Part shown: positions 39,957 to 47,575 of the stretch, piece by piece
How the letters are laid out: every line of letters starts with the position of its first letter
How positions within the stretch are numbered: the first letter of the stretch is position 1
NCBI GenBank assembly: GCA_045640525.1
Contig: JAZUFE010000046.1
Coordinates: 1 to 47,575, forward strand
Source of the DNA: JAILLW01 sp045640525
Lineage (GTDB): Bacteria; Bacillota; Clostridia; Lachnospirales; Lachnospiraceae
Reading direction: 5' to 3'
Length of the DNA stretch: 47,575 nt
Made by a program: the position numbers and the translations under genes
The notes under the pieces: generated by a model
Database searches by the model: none
Told to the model about the DNA's origin: nothing
Seen by the model: only the letters and a program-made list of their open reading frames with translations

Positions 39957-41222
39957 ATGAAAAAGTTAACGGCACTATTACTTTCAGTTGCTATGGTTGT
40001 TTCATTGTGTGCATGCTCATCAACAACAGATGCTGCAAGTACATCAGCAGAAGCATCAGCAACAGAAGCTTCAGTAGAAGCATCAGCAGAAGCATCAGTA
40101 GAAGCTACAGGCGAAGCTACTACAGTTAAGGCAGGTTTCATCTGCTTGCATGATGAGAACTCAACATATGACTTGAACTTCATCAATGCTGCCAAGGAAG
40201 CATGTGAAGCAATGGGTATTGAGTACTTGATTAAGACTAATATCCCCGAAGGTCAGGAATGCTATGATGCAGCATGTGAATTGGCAGACCAGGGTTGTAA
40301 TTTCGTATTCGCAGATTCATTCGGTCATGAAGATTTCATGATTCAGGCTGCTAAGGAATTCCCTGAGGTACAGTTCGCACACGCTACAGGTACTAAGGCT
40401 CATACAGCAAACCTTGCTAACTATCATAACTCTTTCGCAGCTATTTACGAAGGACGTTACCTTGCAGGTATTGCAGCAGGTATGAAACTTAACGAAATGA
40501 TTGATAATGGAACAATCACAGCAGATCAGGCTGTAATGGGTTATGTTGGTGCATACCCTTATGCAGAAGTTGTTTCAGGATATACTTCATTCTTCCTCGG
40601 AGCTCGTTCCGTTTGCCCTTCAGCTACAATGAAGGTTGTATATACAATGTCTTGGTATGATGAGACAGCAGAGAAGGAAAGCGCTAAGAAGCTTATCAAC
40701 GACGGTTGTGTATTAATCAGCCAGCACGCTGATTCAATGGGTGCTCCTACAGCTTGTGAACAGGCAGGCGTTCCCAACGTTTCATATAACGGTTCAACAG
40801 CTGCTGTTGCTCCCAACACATATATCGTATCATCAAGAATTAACTGGGTACCTTACTTCACATATGCTATGGGTTGTGTAGCTGCAGGTACACCTATTGA
40901 TACAGACTGGACAGGAACAATTGCAACAGAGTCAGTTCTTCTTACAGAGCTTGGACAGGCTGCTGCAGAAGGAACACAGGAAGCTATTGATGCTGCTAAA
41001 GAGCAGTTCGCTTCAGGTTCATTGCATGTATTTGATACAGCAACATTTACTGTAAATGGCGAGACAGTTACATCATACATGGCTAACGTAGATGATGATG
41101 AGAACTTCGAAGGTGACCACGAAGTAATCGTTGACGGTTATTTTGATGAGTCAGGTGCAGGCTTCAGATCTGCTCCTTACTTTGATCTTCGTATTGATGG
41201 AATTACTGATTCCGAAAACTAA
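39957..41222 (+). CDS. BMP-family nucleoside-binding lipoprotein
   Basis: The 421-residue lipoprotein has a signal with lipobox LCAC (Cys20), then a Ser/Ala/Thr/Glu linker (about 21-58) very like that of the sugar-binding lipoprotein at 5353, then a BMP/Med domain. The family (BmpA, PnrA) binds purine nucleosides for ABC import. FADSFGHEDFMIQAAKEFPEVQFAHATG is the BMP signature. It begins with AGAGGAG at 7 bases. The ATPase and two permeases follow after an attenuator hairpin. Strong codon bias suggests high expression. Confidence 0.92.
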   Translation: MKKLTALLLSVAMVVSLCACSSTTDAASTSAEASATEASVEASAEASVEATGEATTVKAGFICLHDENSTYDLNFINAAKEACEAMGIEYLIKTNIPEGQECYDAACELADQGCNFVFADSFGHEDFMIQAAKEFPEVQFAHATGTKAHTANLANYHNSFAAIYEGRYLAGIAAGMKLNEMIDNGTITADQAVMGYVGAYPYAEVVSGYTSFFLGARSVCPSATMKVVYTMSWYDETAEKESAKKLINDGCVLISQHADSMGAPTACEQAGVPNVSYNGSTAAVAPNTYIVSSRINWVPYFTYAMGCVAAGTPIDTDWTGTIATESVLLTELGQAAAEGTQEAIDAAKEQFASGSLHVFDTATFTVNGETVTSYMANVDDDENFEGDHEVIVDGYFDESGAGFRSAPYFDLRIDGITDSEN

Positions 41223-41239
41223 GATTATGTTGTAAAATA

Positions 41240-41267
41240 GGGAAGGACGTATGTCCTTCCCATTTTT
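41240..41267 (+). terminator. Attenuator-type terminator after the binding protein
   Basis: GGGAAGGAC (41240-41248) and GTCCTTCCC (41253-41261) form a perfect stem with tetraloop, followed by A and TTTTT. Placed between the receptor gene and the ATPase gene, it would keep the receptor in excess. Confidence 0.9.
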
Positions 41268-41321
41268 CTTTTTAAGTTATGGGAACTGTTTCATATTTAT
41301 TGGATGATTTAGGAGAATGGT

Positions 41322-42851
41322 GTGAGCGAAAGAATTCCTGCAGTTGAATTTAAAAACATTACGAAAACTTTCGGCAGCGTAAATGCTAACTCGAATGTTT
41401 GCATGAAAGTTTTCAGAGGCGAGATTTTAGCATTGCTTGGTGAGAACGGATCAGGCAAGACGACACTTATGAATATGTTATCGGGAATATATTATCCTGA
41501 TGACGGTTCTGTTTTTATTGATGGTACGGAGGCAAGTATAAGATCTCCGAAAGATGCTTTCGAATATAAGATCGGTATGGTTCATCAACATTTTAAATTG
41601 GTTGATGTACTTACGGCGACTGAAAATATAATACTCGGACTCGACGGTAAGTTAAATATCAAGGAAGCCGAGTCGAAGATTGTTGAAATATGCGAGAAAT
41701 ACGGATTTGATGTAGATCCGAAGAAGAAAATATATAACATGACTGTTTCGGAGAAGCAGACGGTTGAAATCGTTAAGGTTCTTTTCCGTGGAGCTGATAT
41801 ATTGATTTTGGATGAACCCACTGCGGTATTGACACCACAGGAAACGGAGAAGCTGTTTGCGGTTCTTCGCAAAATGAAAGAAGACAATAAGGCAATAATT
41901 ATTATTACTCATAAGCTGCATGAGGTAGAATCCATTTCCGACAGAGTGGCAATATTAAGAAAGGGTGAATATATCGGAGATTTGATAACAGCCCAAAGTA
42001 ATGCCCAGGAAATGACGGACATGATGGTAGGACGTGCGGTATCTTTGAATATCGAACATCCCGAGTCAATAGTTCCGCAGGTTCCGAGGCTTATAGTAGA
42101 GAATTTGTCGGTTGTTGATAAGGATGGAATAAGTAAAGTCAAGGATGTAAACTTTGATGTCAAGACCGGTGAGATTTTGGGAATAGCCGGTATCTCGGGA
42201 TGCGGACAAAAGGAACTTTTGGAAGCTATAGCCGGATTACAGGAAGTTCAGACAGGTTCAATAAGATATGTAAATGATGACAAGACAGAGGATGAGATGA
42301 TAGGTCTTGATCCTTATGAGATTTCCAAGAAAGGCGTTGCCTTGAGCTTCGTTCCGGAAGACAGATTGGGAATGGGTCTTGTAGGAAACATGAATATCAG
42401 TGAAAACATGATGCTCAGATCTTTCAGAAAAGGTGCGTCACCGTTTACAGACAGAAAAGCTCCATATAAGCTTGCCAAAACCGTGGTAAGCAAATTGGAC
42501 ATTTCAACTCCCAGTATTGAGACTCCGGTAAGAAAGCTTTCGGGAGGTAACGTTCAGAAAGTTTTGGTCGGAAGAGAAATTGCCAATTCACCGACAGTTT
42601 TGATGACAGCATATGTTGTCAGAGGACTTGATATCAATTCTTCATATGCAATATATGATTTGATTAATGCCCAAAAGGTTAAGGGAGCTGCCATTATCTT
42701 TGTCGGAGAAGATTTGGATGTTCTTCTTGAATTGTGTGACAGAATCCTTGTTATGTGTGACGGACAGGTGAGTGGAATTGTTGAGAATCCCACACCGGAA
42801 GATAAAAATAAAGTTGGATTATTAATGACAAAAGTAGGAGGGGGTAAATAA
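41322..42851 (+). CDS. Nucleoside ABC transporter ATPase (two ABC domains)
   Basis: The 509-residue ATPase has two fused nucleotide-binding domains, the layout of NupA/RbsA-type proteins. In the N-terminal half Walker A is GENGSGKTT and Walker B is LILDEPTAVLT. In the C-terminal half Walker A is changed to GISGCGQKE (no Lys-Thr) while the signature LSGGNVQK is kept, and the Walker B region reads VLMTAYVVRGLD. One active and one degenerate site are usual in this family. GTG at 41322 follows AGGAG by 6 bases. It shares a base with the next gene's start (TAATG). Confidence 0.93.
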   Translation: MSERIPAVEFKNITKTFGSVNANSNVCMKVFRGEILALLGENGSGKTTLMNMLSGIYYPDDGSVFIDGTEASIRSPKDAFEYKIGMVHQHFKLVDVLTATENIILGLDGKLNIKEAESKIVEICEKYGFDVDPKKKIYNMTVSEKQTVEIVKVLFRGADILILDEPTAVLTPQETEKLFAVLRKMKEDNKAIIIITHKLHEVESISDRVAILRKGEYIGDLITAQSNAQEMTDMMVGRAVSLNIEHPESIVPQVPRLIVENLSVVDKDGISKVKDVNFDVKTGEILGIAGISGCGQKELLEAIAGLQEVQTGSIRYVNDDKTEDEMIGLDPYEISKKGVALSFVPEDRLGMGLVGNMNISENMMLRSFRKGASPFTDRKAPYKLAKTVVSKLDISTPSIETPVRKLSGGNVQKVLVGREIANSPTVLMTAYVVRGLDINSSYAIYDLINAQKVKGAAIIFVGEDLDVLLELCDRILVMCDGQVSGIVENPTPEDKNKVGLLMTKVGGGK

Positions 42852-43957
42852 TGAACCAGACGCATAAAGAACCTTTGGTTCGAATCACTAAAAGAACAGA
42901 CATCCCCCGTTCCAAGGCATGGCTGATTCGTGGAATAGCAATTGTAATAGCACTTATTGTATGTGCGTTGATTACAACGCTGCTTACCAAAGCCAACCCG
43001 TTGGATGTATATGTTTCAATTGTTCAGGGAGCTTTCGGAACAACTAGAAAGACATGGATTACACTTCAGAATCTTTCAATTTTGTTACTCATTTCATTGG
43101 CATTGACTCCTGCATTCAGAATGAGATTTTGGAATATCGGAGGTGAAGGACAGATTCTTATCGGAGGACTCGCAGCAGCTGCATGTATGAAGTTCCTTCC
43201 GGGAATTCTTCCCAACGGTTTGATTATTTTGGCAATGCTCGTTACAGCAATAATTGCCGGCGGTATTTGGGGATTTGTTCCTGCATTTTTAAAAGCTAAA
43301 TGGAATACCAACGAGACGTTGTCAACTTTGATGATGAACTATATAGCAACTCAGATTGTTGCAACATTCATTCTCCTGTGGTCAGGTACGCAAAGCTCCG
43401 GTAAGATAGGCATTATCAATCCGGATGATTCAATCGGATGGCTTCCCAAGATAGGCGGCATTTCGCAGTTGCTTCCGGTAATTGTGGCAGTTGTTATTAC
43501 GATAGCATCATTTATTTACTATAACTATACCAAGCACGGATATGAAATTTCCGTAGTGGGTGAATCTGACAGAACGGCTAAATATGTAGGAATGAAGGTC
43601 AATAAGGTAATTATCAGAACGATGATACTTTCCGGTGCTTTGTGCGGATTGGTAGGTTTCTTGCTGGTAGGAGGAGTCAATCATACGATAACGACTACGA
43701 TTGCAGGAGGTCAGGGTTTTACCGCAGTTATGGTTTCTTGGCTGGCCAAGTTTAATCCTTTCGCAATGATTTTCTCAAGTTTCCTGATAATTTTCATGGG
43801 ACAGGGAGCCGGCGAGATTGCTACCGCATTGGGCTTGGACAGATCAATTTCGGATATTATGACAGGACTGATATTGTTCTTTGTAATCGGTTGTGAGTTT
43901 TTCATTGCTTATAAAGTAAATTTCAGAAATAAGAAGAATAAGGAGGAAAGAGCATAA
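42851..43957 (+). CDS. Nucleoside ABC transporter permease, first subunit
   Basis: The 368-residue permease of the BPD_transp_2 (RbsC/NupP-like) group has a cytoplasmic N-terminus of about 30 residues and about eight to ten membrane helices. The typical segments NIGGEGQILIGGLAA and GFTAVMVSWLAKFNP are present. It starts in the stop codon of the ATPase gene (TAATG). With the next gene it forms the membrane channel. Confidence 0.92.
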   Translation: MNQTHKEPLVRITKRTDIPRSKAWLIRGIAIVIALIVCALITTLLTKANPLDVYVSIVQGAFGTTRKTWITLQNLSILLLISLALTPAFRMRFWNIGGEGQILIGGLAAAACMKFLPGILPNGLIILAMLVTAIIAGGIWGFVPAFLKAKWNTNETLSTLMMNYIATQIVATFILLWSGTQSSGKIGIINPDDSIGWLPKIGGISQLLPVIVAVVITIASFIYYNYTKHGYEISVVGESDRTAKYVGMKVNKVIIRTMILSGALCGLVGFLLVGGVNHTITTTIAGGQGFTAVMVSWLAKFNPFAMIFSSFLIIFMGQGAGEIATALGLDRSISDIMTGLILFFVIGCEFFIAYKVNFRNKKNKEERA

Positions 43958-44955
43958 TGATAGATTTGGTTTCTTTTATCCCCAGTGCCGTTCAACAAGG
44001 AATTCCTCTTTTATTCGGAAGTACCGGTGAGATTCTTACAGAAAAATCCGGTAATTTGAATCTGGGTATTCCCGGTGTTATGTATGTAGGTGCTATCAGC
44101 GGAGTTATAGGTTCGTTCCTGTATGAGCAGTCGATTCCCAGAAACGAGGCATTGAACCCGTTCCTTGCCATTGCCATTCCGCTGTTGTGTTCACTGATAG
44201 GATCGTTGCTGATGGGACTTTTGTTCTGCTTCTTAACTGTTACATTAAGAGCCAATCAGAATGTTACAGGCTTGGCCATGACAACTTTCGGTATAGGTTT
44301 TGGTAACTTCTTCGGTTCGTCACTTACCAAGCTTTCGAACAGTGATATAGCCGCTATTGATATAACAAGGACAAGTGGTTACTTTAGCGCCAAATTGCCT
44401 TTTGCAACCAATTTGGGATGGTTCGGACGTATATTTTTGAACTATGGTTTCTTGGCATATCTTGGAATAATTGTTGCGATTGTTTTGGCAGTTATAATCA
44501 AAAAGACAAGGTTGGGACTTCATTTGCGTGCGGTAGGTGAAAATCCTCAGACTGCAGATGCTGCCGGAATCAATGTTACGCGCTACAAATACGTAGCAAC
44601 CTGTGTAGGTTGTATGATAGCCGGACTTGGCGGATTATACTATGTTATGGACTATATGTGCGGTGTTTGGTCTAACGACGCATTCGGCGACAGAGGTTGG
44701 CTTGCTATCGCACTTGTTATCTTTACGATTTGGAAAACCGATATCGGAGTTTTGGCTTCAATACTTTTCGGTGGCTTGTATATTCTTCATACACAGTTGC
44801 CTACGGGAACCAATCATATGGAATTCGTTGAATTGTATAAAATGATACCTTATGTTGTTACGCTGATAGTTCTTGTTATTACCAGCATGCGGAATAAGCG
44901 TGAGAATCAACCGCCCGAATCTTTGGGATTGCCTTATTTCAGAGAAGAACGATAG
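43957..44955 (+). CDS. Nucleoside ABC transporter permease, second subunit
   Basis: The 332-residue protein is the partner permease (NupQ-like). STGEILTEKSGNLNLGIPGVMYVGA and LRAVGENPQTADAAGINVTRYKY are conserved in this group. It starts within the stop codon of the preceding gene. The arrangement receptor-ATPase-permease-permease is that of the BmpA/NupABC nucleoside systems. Confidence 0.93.
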   Translation: MIDLVSFIPSAVQQGIPLLFGSTGEILTEKSGNLNLGIPGVMYVGAISGVIGSFLYEQSIPRNEALNPFLAIAIPLLCSLIGSLLMGLLFCFLTVTLRANQNVTGLAMTTFGIGFGNFFGSSLTKLSNSDIAAIDITRTSGYFSAKLPFATNLGWFGRIFLNYGFLAYLGIIVAIVLAVIIKKTRLGLHLRAVGENPQTADAAGINVTRYKYVATCVGCMIAGLGGLYYVMDYMCGVWSNDAFGDRGWLAIALVIFTIWKTDIGVLASILFGGLYILHTQLPTGTNHMEFVELYKMIPYVVTLIVLVITSMRNKRENQPPESLGLPYFREER

Positions 44956-44971
44956 TTAGAGGAATTGTTGT

Positions 44972-46027
44972 ATGGCAATAGCTGTTTCAAAAAACAGAAT
45001 GATCGGTGAAAATCAGCCGGTGTATATCATCGCCGAAATGTCTGCCAATCATGCAGGCAGCATTGACCGTGCGAAGGAGATAATTCATGCGGCCAAGAAG
45101 GCCGGTGCTGACTGTATTAAGATACAAACATATACACCTGATACAATTACCATTGATTGTGATAATGAATATTTTTGTATAGATGATGGAACCTGGAAGG
45201 GTGAGAATCTCTACAGCCTTTACGGCAAAGCCTTTACACCGTGGGAATGGCAGGCAGAGTTGAAGGCGGAGGCCGATAAAGTCGGGATTGACTTTTTATC
45301 TACTCCGTTTGATAATACTTCTGTTGATTTTCTTGAAGATATAGGATTGTCTTTTTATAAGATAGCATCGTTTGAACTGGTGGATATTCCGCTAATCAAG
45401 TATGTTGCTTCCAAAAACAAACCCGTGATAATGTCGTGCGGTATGGCTACTTTGGAGGAAATCAAAGAAGCTGTGGATGCGGTCTATTCAACGGGGAACA
45501 GGCAACTTGTTCTTTTGAAATGCTCAAGTGCATATCCGGCAGATCCTAAAGATATGCATCTTTCAACCATAACCCAAATGCGGGAAATTTTTGGCATACC
45601 TATTGGGTTGTCGGATCATTCGATGGGTTCTTTCAGTGCAGTGACGGCAGTTGCTTTGGGCGCCAAGGTTATAGAAAAGCATTTTTGCCTGGGAAGAGAA
45701 ATCGAAAACCCGGATGCTTCATTTTCGATGACACCGGATGAGTTCGCTCAAATGGTTTTGGATGTGCGAACGACGGAAGAGGCTATGGGACAACCGTTCT
45801 TCGGCGTCAGCCAAATCGAAGAGAGCAATTATAAATTCAGAAGATCTATCTTTGTCGTTAAAGATATTAAAAAAGGTGAGAAATTCACCGTTGATAATAT
45901 AAGAGTAATTCGTCCGGGATTTGGAATGAAACCCAAGTACTTCGAAGATGTGTTGGGACAGGTTGCGAATTGCGATATTATGAGGGGCACACCGCTTAAG
46001 GAAGATATGGTAACAGTTTCGTTATGA
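44972..46027 (+). CDS. pseI: Sialic-acid synthase family protein, pseudaminate synthase-like
   Basis: The 351-residue enzyme condenses phosphoenolpyruvate with an N-acetylated hexose to a nonulosonic acid. The barrel starts IIAEMSANHAGSIDRAKEII, and KIQTYTPDTITID followed by GKAFTPWEW is the pattern of PseI rather than NeuB. IGLSDHSMG and KVIEKHFCLGRE are catalytic-barrel motifs, and residues about 290-350 are the SAF (antifreeze-like) domain. No other nonulosonate genes (aminotransferase, CMP transferase) are in the window. It is 16 bases after the permease gene and thus in its operon. The exact product (pseudaminate, legionaminate or sialate) is not certain. Confidence 0.85.
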   Translation: MAIAVSKNRMIGENQPVYIIAEMSANHAGSIDRAKEIIHAAKKAGADCIKIQTYTPDTITIDCDNEYFCIDDGTWKGENLYSLYGKAFTPWEWQAELKAEADKVGIDFLSTPFDNTSVDFLEDIGLSFYKIASFELVDIPLIKYVASKNKPVIMSCGMATLEEIKEAVDAVYSTGNRQLVLLKCSSAYPADPKDMHLSTITQMREIFGIPIGLSDHSMGSFSAVTAVALGAKVIEKHFCLGREIENPDASFSMTPDEFAQMVLDVRTTEEAMGQPFFGVSQIEESNYKFRRSIFVVKDIKKGEKFTVDNIRVIRPGFGMKPKYFEDVLGQVANCDIMRGTPLKEDMVTVSL

Positions 46028-46066
46028 CAGGCATAGCGAAGAGCAAATAACAGGAGGAAAAAATTT

Positions 46067-47044
46067 ATGGCAGATTTACGTCCGGAATCACTGAAAAGAA
46101 TTACGACATCTGAGGCAGCTCAGGCATTTATCGCAGATCAGATTAAAGAGATTAAAGCTCAGGTTGGCGATAAAAAGGTTTTGCTTGCATTGTCGGGTGG
46201 TGTTGATTCCTCAGTAGTTGCAGCATTATTAATTAAGGCAATCGGTAAGAATTTGGTATGTGTTCACGTTAATCACGGTTTGCTCAGAAAAGGTGAACCC
46301 GAGCAGGTTATTGAGGTTTTCCGTAATCAGATGGATGCCAACTTAATCTATGTTGATGCAGTAGACAGATTTTTGGATAAGCTTGCCGATGTTTCAGATC
46401 CCGAAAAGAAGAGAAAAATTATCGGCTCTGAATTTATAGAGGTATTTGCTGAAGAAGCTAAGAAACAAGAAGGCATAGAATTCCTTGCACAAGGAACAAT
46501 CTATCCCGATATTTTGGAATCTGACGGTGTCAAGTCTCACCATAATGTAGGTGGACTTCCCGAGGGATTACAGTTTGAATTGGTTGAACCCGTTAAGTAT
46601 TTGTATAAGGATGAAGTTCGTCTTGTGGGTAAGGAGCTCGGATTACCGGATAACATGGTATATCGTCAGCCGTTCCCCGGCCCCGGACTTGGAGTTCGTT
46701 GCGTAGGAGCAATCACAAGAGACAGACTTGAGGCAGTTCGTGAATCTGATGCTATTCTTCGTGAAGAGTTTGCAAATGCAGGATTCGAAGGTAAGGTATG
46801 GCAGTACTTCACGGTAGTACCTCCTTTCACATCAACAGGTATTAAAGACGGTAAGCGTACCGACGATTGGATGGTAATTATTCGTGCCGTTAATTCAGTT
46901 GATGCAACAGCAGCAACAGTAGAGGAAGTTCCTTATGAAGTTCTTTTCAAGATTCGCGACAGAATTTTCAAAGAAGTTAAGGGTGTTAACAGAGTTCTCT
47001 ACGATTTGAGTACCAAAGAACCCGCAACCATAGAGTACGAGTAG
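46067..47044 (+). CDS. guaA: GMP synthase ATP-pyrophosphatase subunit (no amidotransferase domain)
   Basis: The protein adenylates XMP and aminates it to GMP. The 325-residue chain has the PP-loop LSGGVDSSV (44-52), VNHGLLRKGEPEQV, and the C-terminal dimerisation domain with FPGPGLGVRCVG, ending in PATIEYE. It starts where the ATP-pyrophosphatase domain begins; the usual N-terminal glutamine amidotransferase of about 200 residues is absent. Most bacterial GuaA are fused; the split form is typical of archaea. An AGGAGG site 9 bases before ATG confirms this start, and nothing upstream encodes the missing part. A separate amidotransferase, or use of free ammonia, is expected. Confidence 0.9.
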   Translation: MADLRPESLKRITTSEAAQAFIADQIKEIKAQVGDKKVLLALSGGVDSSVVAALLIKAIGKNLVCVHVNHGLLRKGEPEQVIEVFRNQMDANLIYVDAVDRFLDKLADVSDPEKKRKIIGSEFIEVFAEEAKKQEGIEFLAQGTIYPDILESDGVKSHHNVGGLPEGLQFELVEPVKYLYKDEVRLVGKELGLPDNMVYRQPFPGPGLGVRCVGAITRDRLEAVRESDAILREEFANAGFEGKVWQYFTVVPPFTSTGIKDGKRTDDWMVIIRAVNSVDATAATVEEVPYEVLFKIRDRIFKEVKGVNRVLYDLSTKEPATIEYE

Positions 47045-47053
47045 CACAAGCCA

Positions 47054-47122
47054 CGCAATAGACACAAAAGATGCACAGACCAACCTTGCTTGGGGAGGTG
47101 CATTTTTTGCGTCTATTATGCG
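47054..47122. terminator. Long hairpin after guaA
   Basis: Bases 47059-47076 pair with 47098-47115 (16 Watson-Crick, one G-U, one mismatch), and CGCA (47054-47057) with TGCG (47119-47122) can extend the stem past a small bulge. The loop contains CCAA/TTGG. A run of six T (47103-47108) falls inside the right arm. It probably ends guaA transcription, but is far longer than a usual terminator. Confidence 0.6.
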
Positions 47123-47220
47123 GCGCCGCACGGCGACGGTTATCGAGCGCGAAGCGGGCGATAACAGAGTGGCTTGTGTATTGGGAGCGCCGCACGGCGA
47201 CGGTTATCGAGCGCGAAGCG
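47123..47220. repeat. GC-rich direct repeat, two 34-base copies
   Basis: Two identical 34-base copies at 47123-47156 and 47187-47220, 64 bases apart. Copy 1 and the spacer also form a hairpin: GTTATCGAGCGC-gaa-GCGGGCGATAAC (two mismatches). GC content is far above the neighbours. No open frame of note; probably a mobile or REP-like element. Confidence 0.8.
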
Positions 47221-47256
47221 TTCACAATTTCAATTGTATGAATTGTCCTTATGAAA

Positions 47257-47358
47257 AATACGGAGGAAATCTTGATTCCGCTGTTCTTCTACGTATTTTT
47301 AAAGTGGGAGAAATTTTGAATACGTAGCGATTGCGAAATAGACAATTTCCTCCGTATT
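47257..47358. repeat. Nested inverted repeat
   Basis: AATACGGAGGAAAT (47257-47270) and ATTTCCTCCGTATT (47345-47358) form a perfect 14-base outer stem; CTACGTATT (47289-47297) and AATACGTAG (47319-47327) form an inner one. A related unit, ATTTTGAATACGGAG, occurs again just outside (about 47374-47388). The 102-base structure could be a small RNA or a miniature mobile element. Confidence 0.7.
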
Positions 47359-47430
47359 CTTGAAATGCGACGAATTTTGAATACGGAGAAATATGCAAAA
47401 TGTTCATTTCCTACGCAAATAATTTACAGG

Positions 47431-47574
47431 CTATATATATTCTTTTATAGCTGCAAGCGTTTGCTGACAATCAAATAGTTGTTTTTCTAGTAATGAAATT
47501 TTAAGAAGTAGTTCTTGATTAGTTGTATCATCTTTTTTTGCTTCCAAGTTATCATTGGTATATTGAATAATTGC
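47431..47574 (-). CDS. C-terminal end of a gene running off the window
   Basis: The minus strand has an open frame entering from the right edge and ending in TAG at 47431-47433, coding for 47 residues. The end has the heptad-like pattern ELLLKISLLEKQLFDCQQTLAAIKEYI, a helical or coiled-coil tail. The length and pattern are reminiscent of MerR-family regulators, whose last helix has a similar look, but the DNA-binding part is outside the window, so this is only a guess. Confidence 0.55.
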   Translation of the reverse strand, partial: AIIQYTNDNLEAKKDDTTNQELLLKISLLEKQLFDCQQTLAAIKEYI

Positions 47575-47575
47575 T

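Noticed and set aside
42180..42210. Inactivating mutation in the second Walker A of the nucleoside ATPase
   Set aside because: A degenerate second site is normal in this two-domain ATPase family.

Overview
The window reads as a chromosomal segment of an anaerobic, low-to-moderate GC Firmicute, most likely a clostridial member of the Lachnospiraceae (Butyrivibrio/Roseburia-like). This is an inference from gene content: LplB/LplC-type sugar import, pyruvate formate-lyase with a two-cluster ferredoxin, MecA, SleB and GH18 wall enzymes of the spore-cortex type, a zinc-type S18, and an F-type ATP synthase whose c subunit carries the sodium-binding signature. Almost all genes have strong AGGAGG-type ribosome sites. 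There is no rRNA, tRNA, CRISPR array, transposase or prophage.

Layout. 1-3200: a secreted protein whose ribosome site lies in a perfect inverted repeat, an aldo/keto reductase with two Fe-S motifs, and coaE. 3366-6971: an LplB/LplC/LplA-type carbohydrate ABC transporter, with a consensus promoter for the binding protein. 6981-10109: a sirtuin (minus strand), a PlsC-type acyltransferase, and a choloylglycine-hydrolase-like lipoprotein. 10118-15433: rpsF-ssb-rpsR with a structured leader, then gdpP-rplI-dnaB with overlapping ends. 15452-20333: ferredoxin, the pyruvate formate-lyase region, its activating enzyme, and mecA. 20334-27700: a 600-base gap with a strong promoter and two possible small ORFs, a GH18/SH3 protein, Sua5-type tRNA-modification enzyme, rpiB, a coiled-coil SleB hydrolase, a large repeat-tailed membrane protein and a DUF402 protein. 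27777-35096: atpZ/I-atpBEFHAGDC. 35105-39831: an 841-residue exported protein, a HerA-like ATPase and xpt. 39957-47044: a BMP/Nup-type nucleoside ABC transporter, a NeuB/PseI-type sialic acid synthase, and the ATP-pyrophosphatase half of GMP synthase. 47045-47575: hairpins and GC-rich repeats, then the tail of a minus-strand gene.

The most interesting object is the pyruvate formate-lyase locus. The large gene (679 codons) has the Cys-Cys active site but stops before the glycyl-radical domain. That domain is a separate 81-residue gene two genes downstream, and 679 + 81 = 760, the length of E. coli PflB. Between them lies a 68-residue protein that resembles the N-terminal part of the radical subunit but replaces the radical loop with a Cys-rich tail. 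The activating enzyme lies convergent and is translationally coupled to a small DUF1858 protein with a CxxC motif. A Rex-like operator sits exactly between the -35 and -10 boxes of the pfl promoter. The window thus appears to hold a naturally split pyruvate formate-lyase with extra cysteine-bearing small proteins. GMP synthase is also split here: only the ATP-pyrophosphatase subunit is present.

Many starts were moved from the longest open frame to a site with a proper Shine-Dalgarno or downstream of a recognisable promoter; each case is stated. Function calls rest on recognised motifs and family resemblance read by eye, not on database searches.
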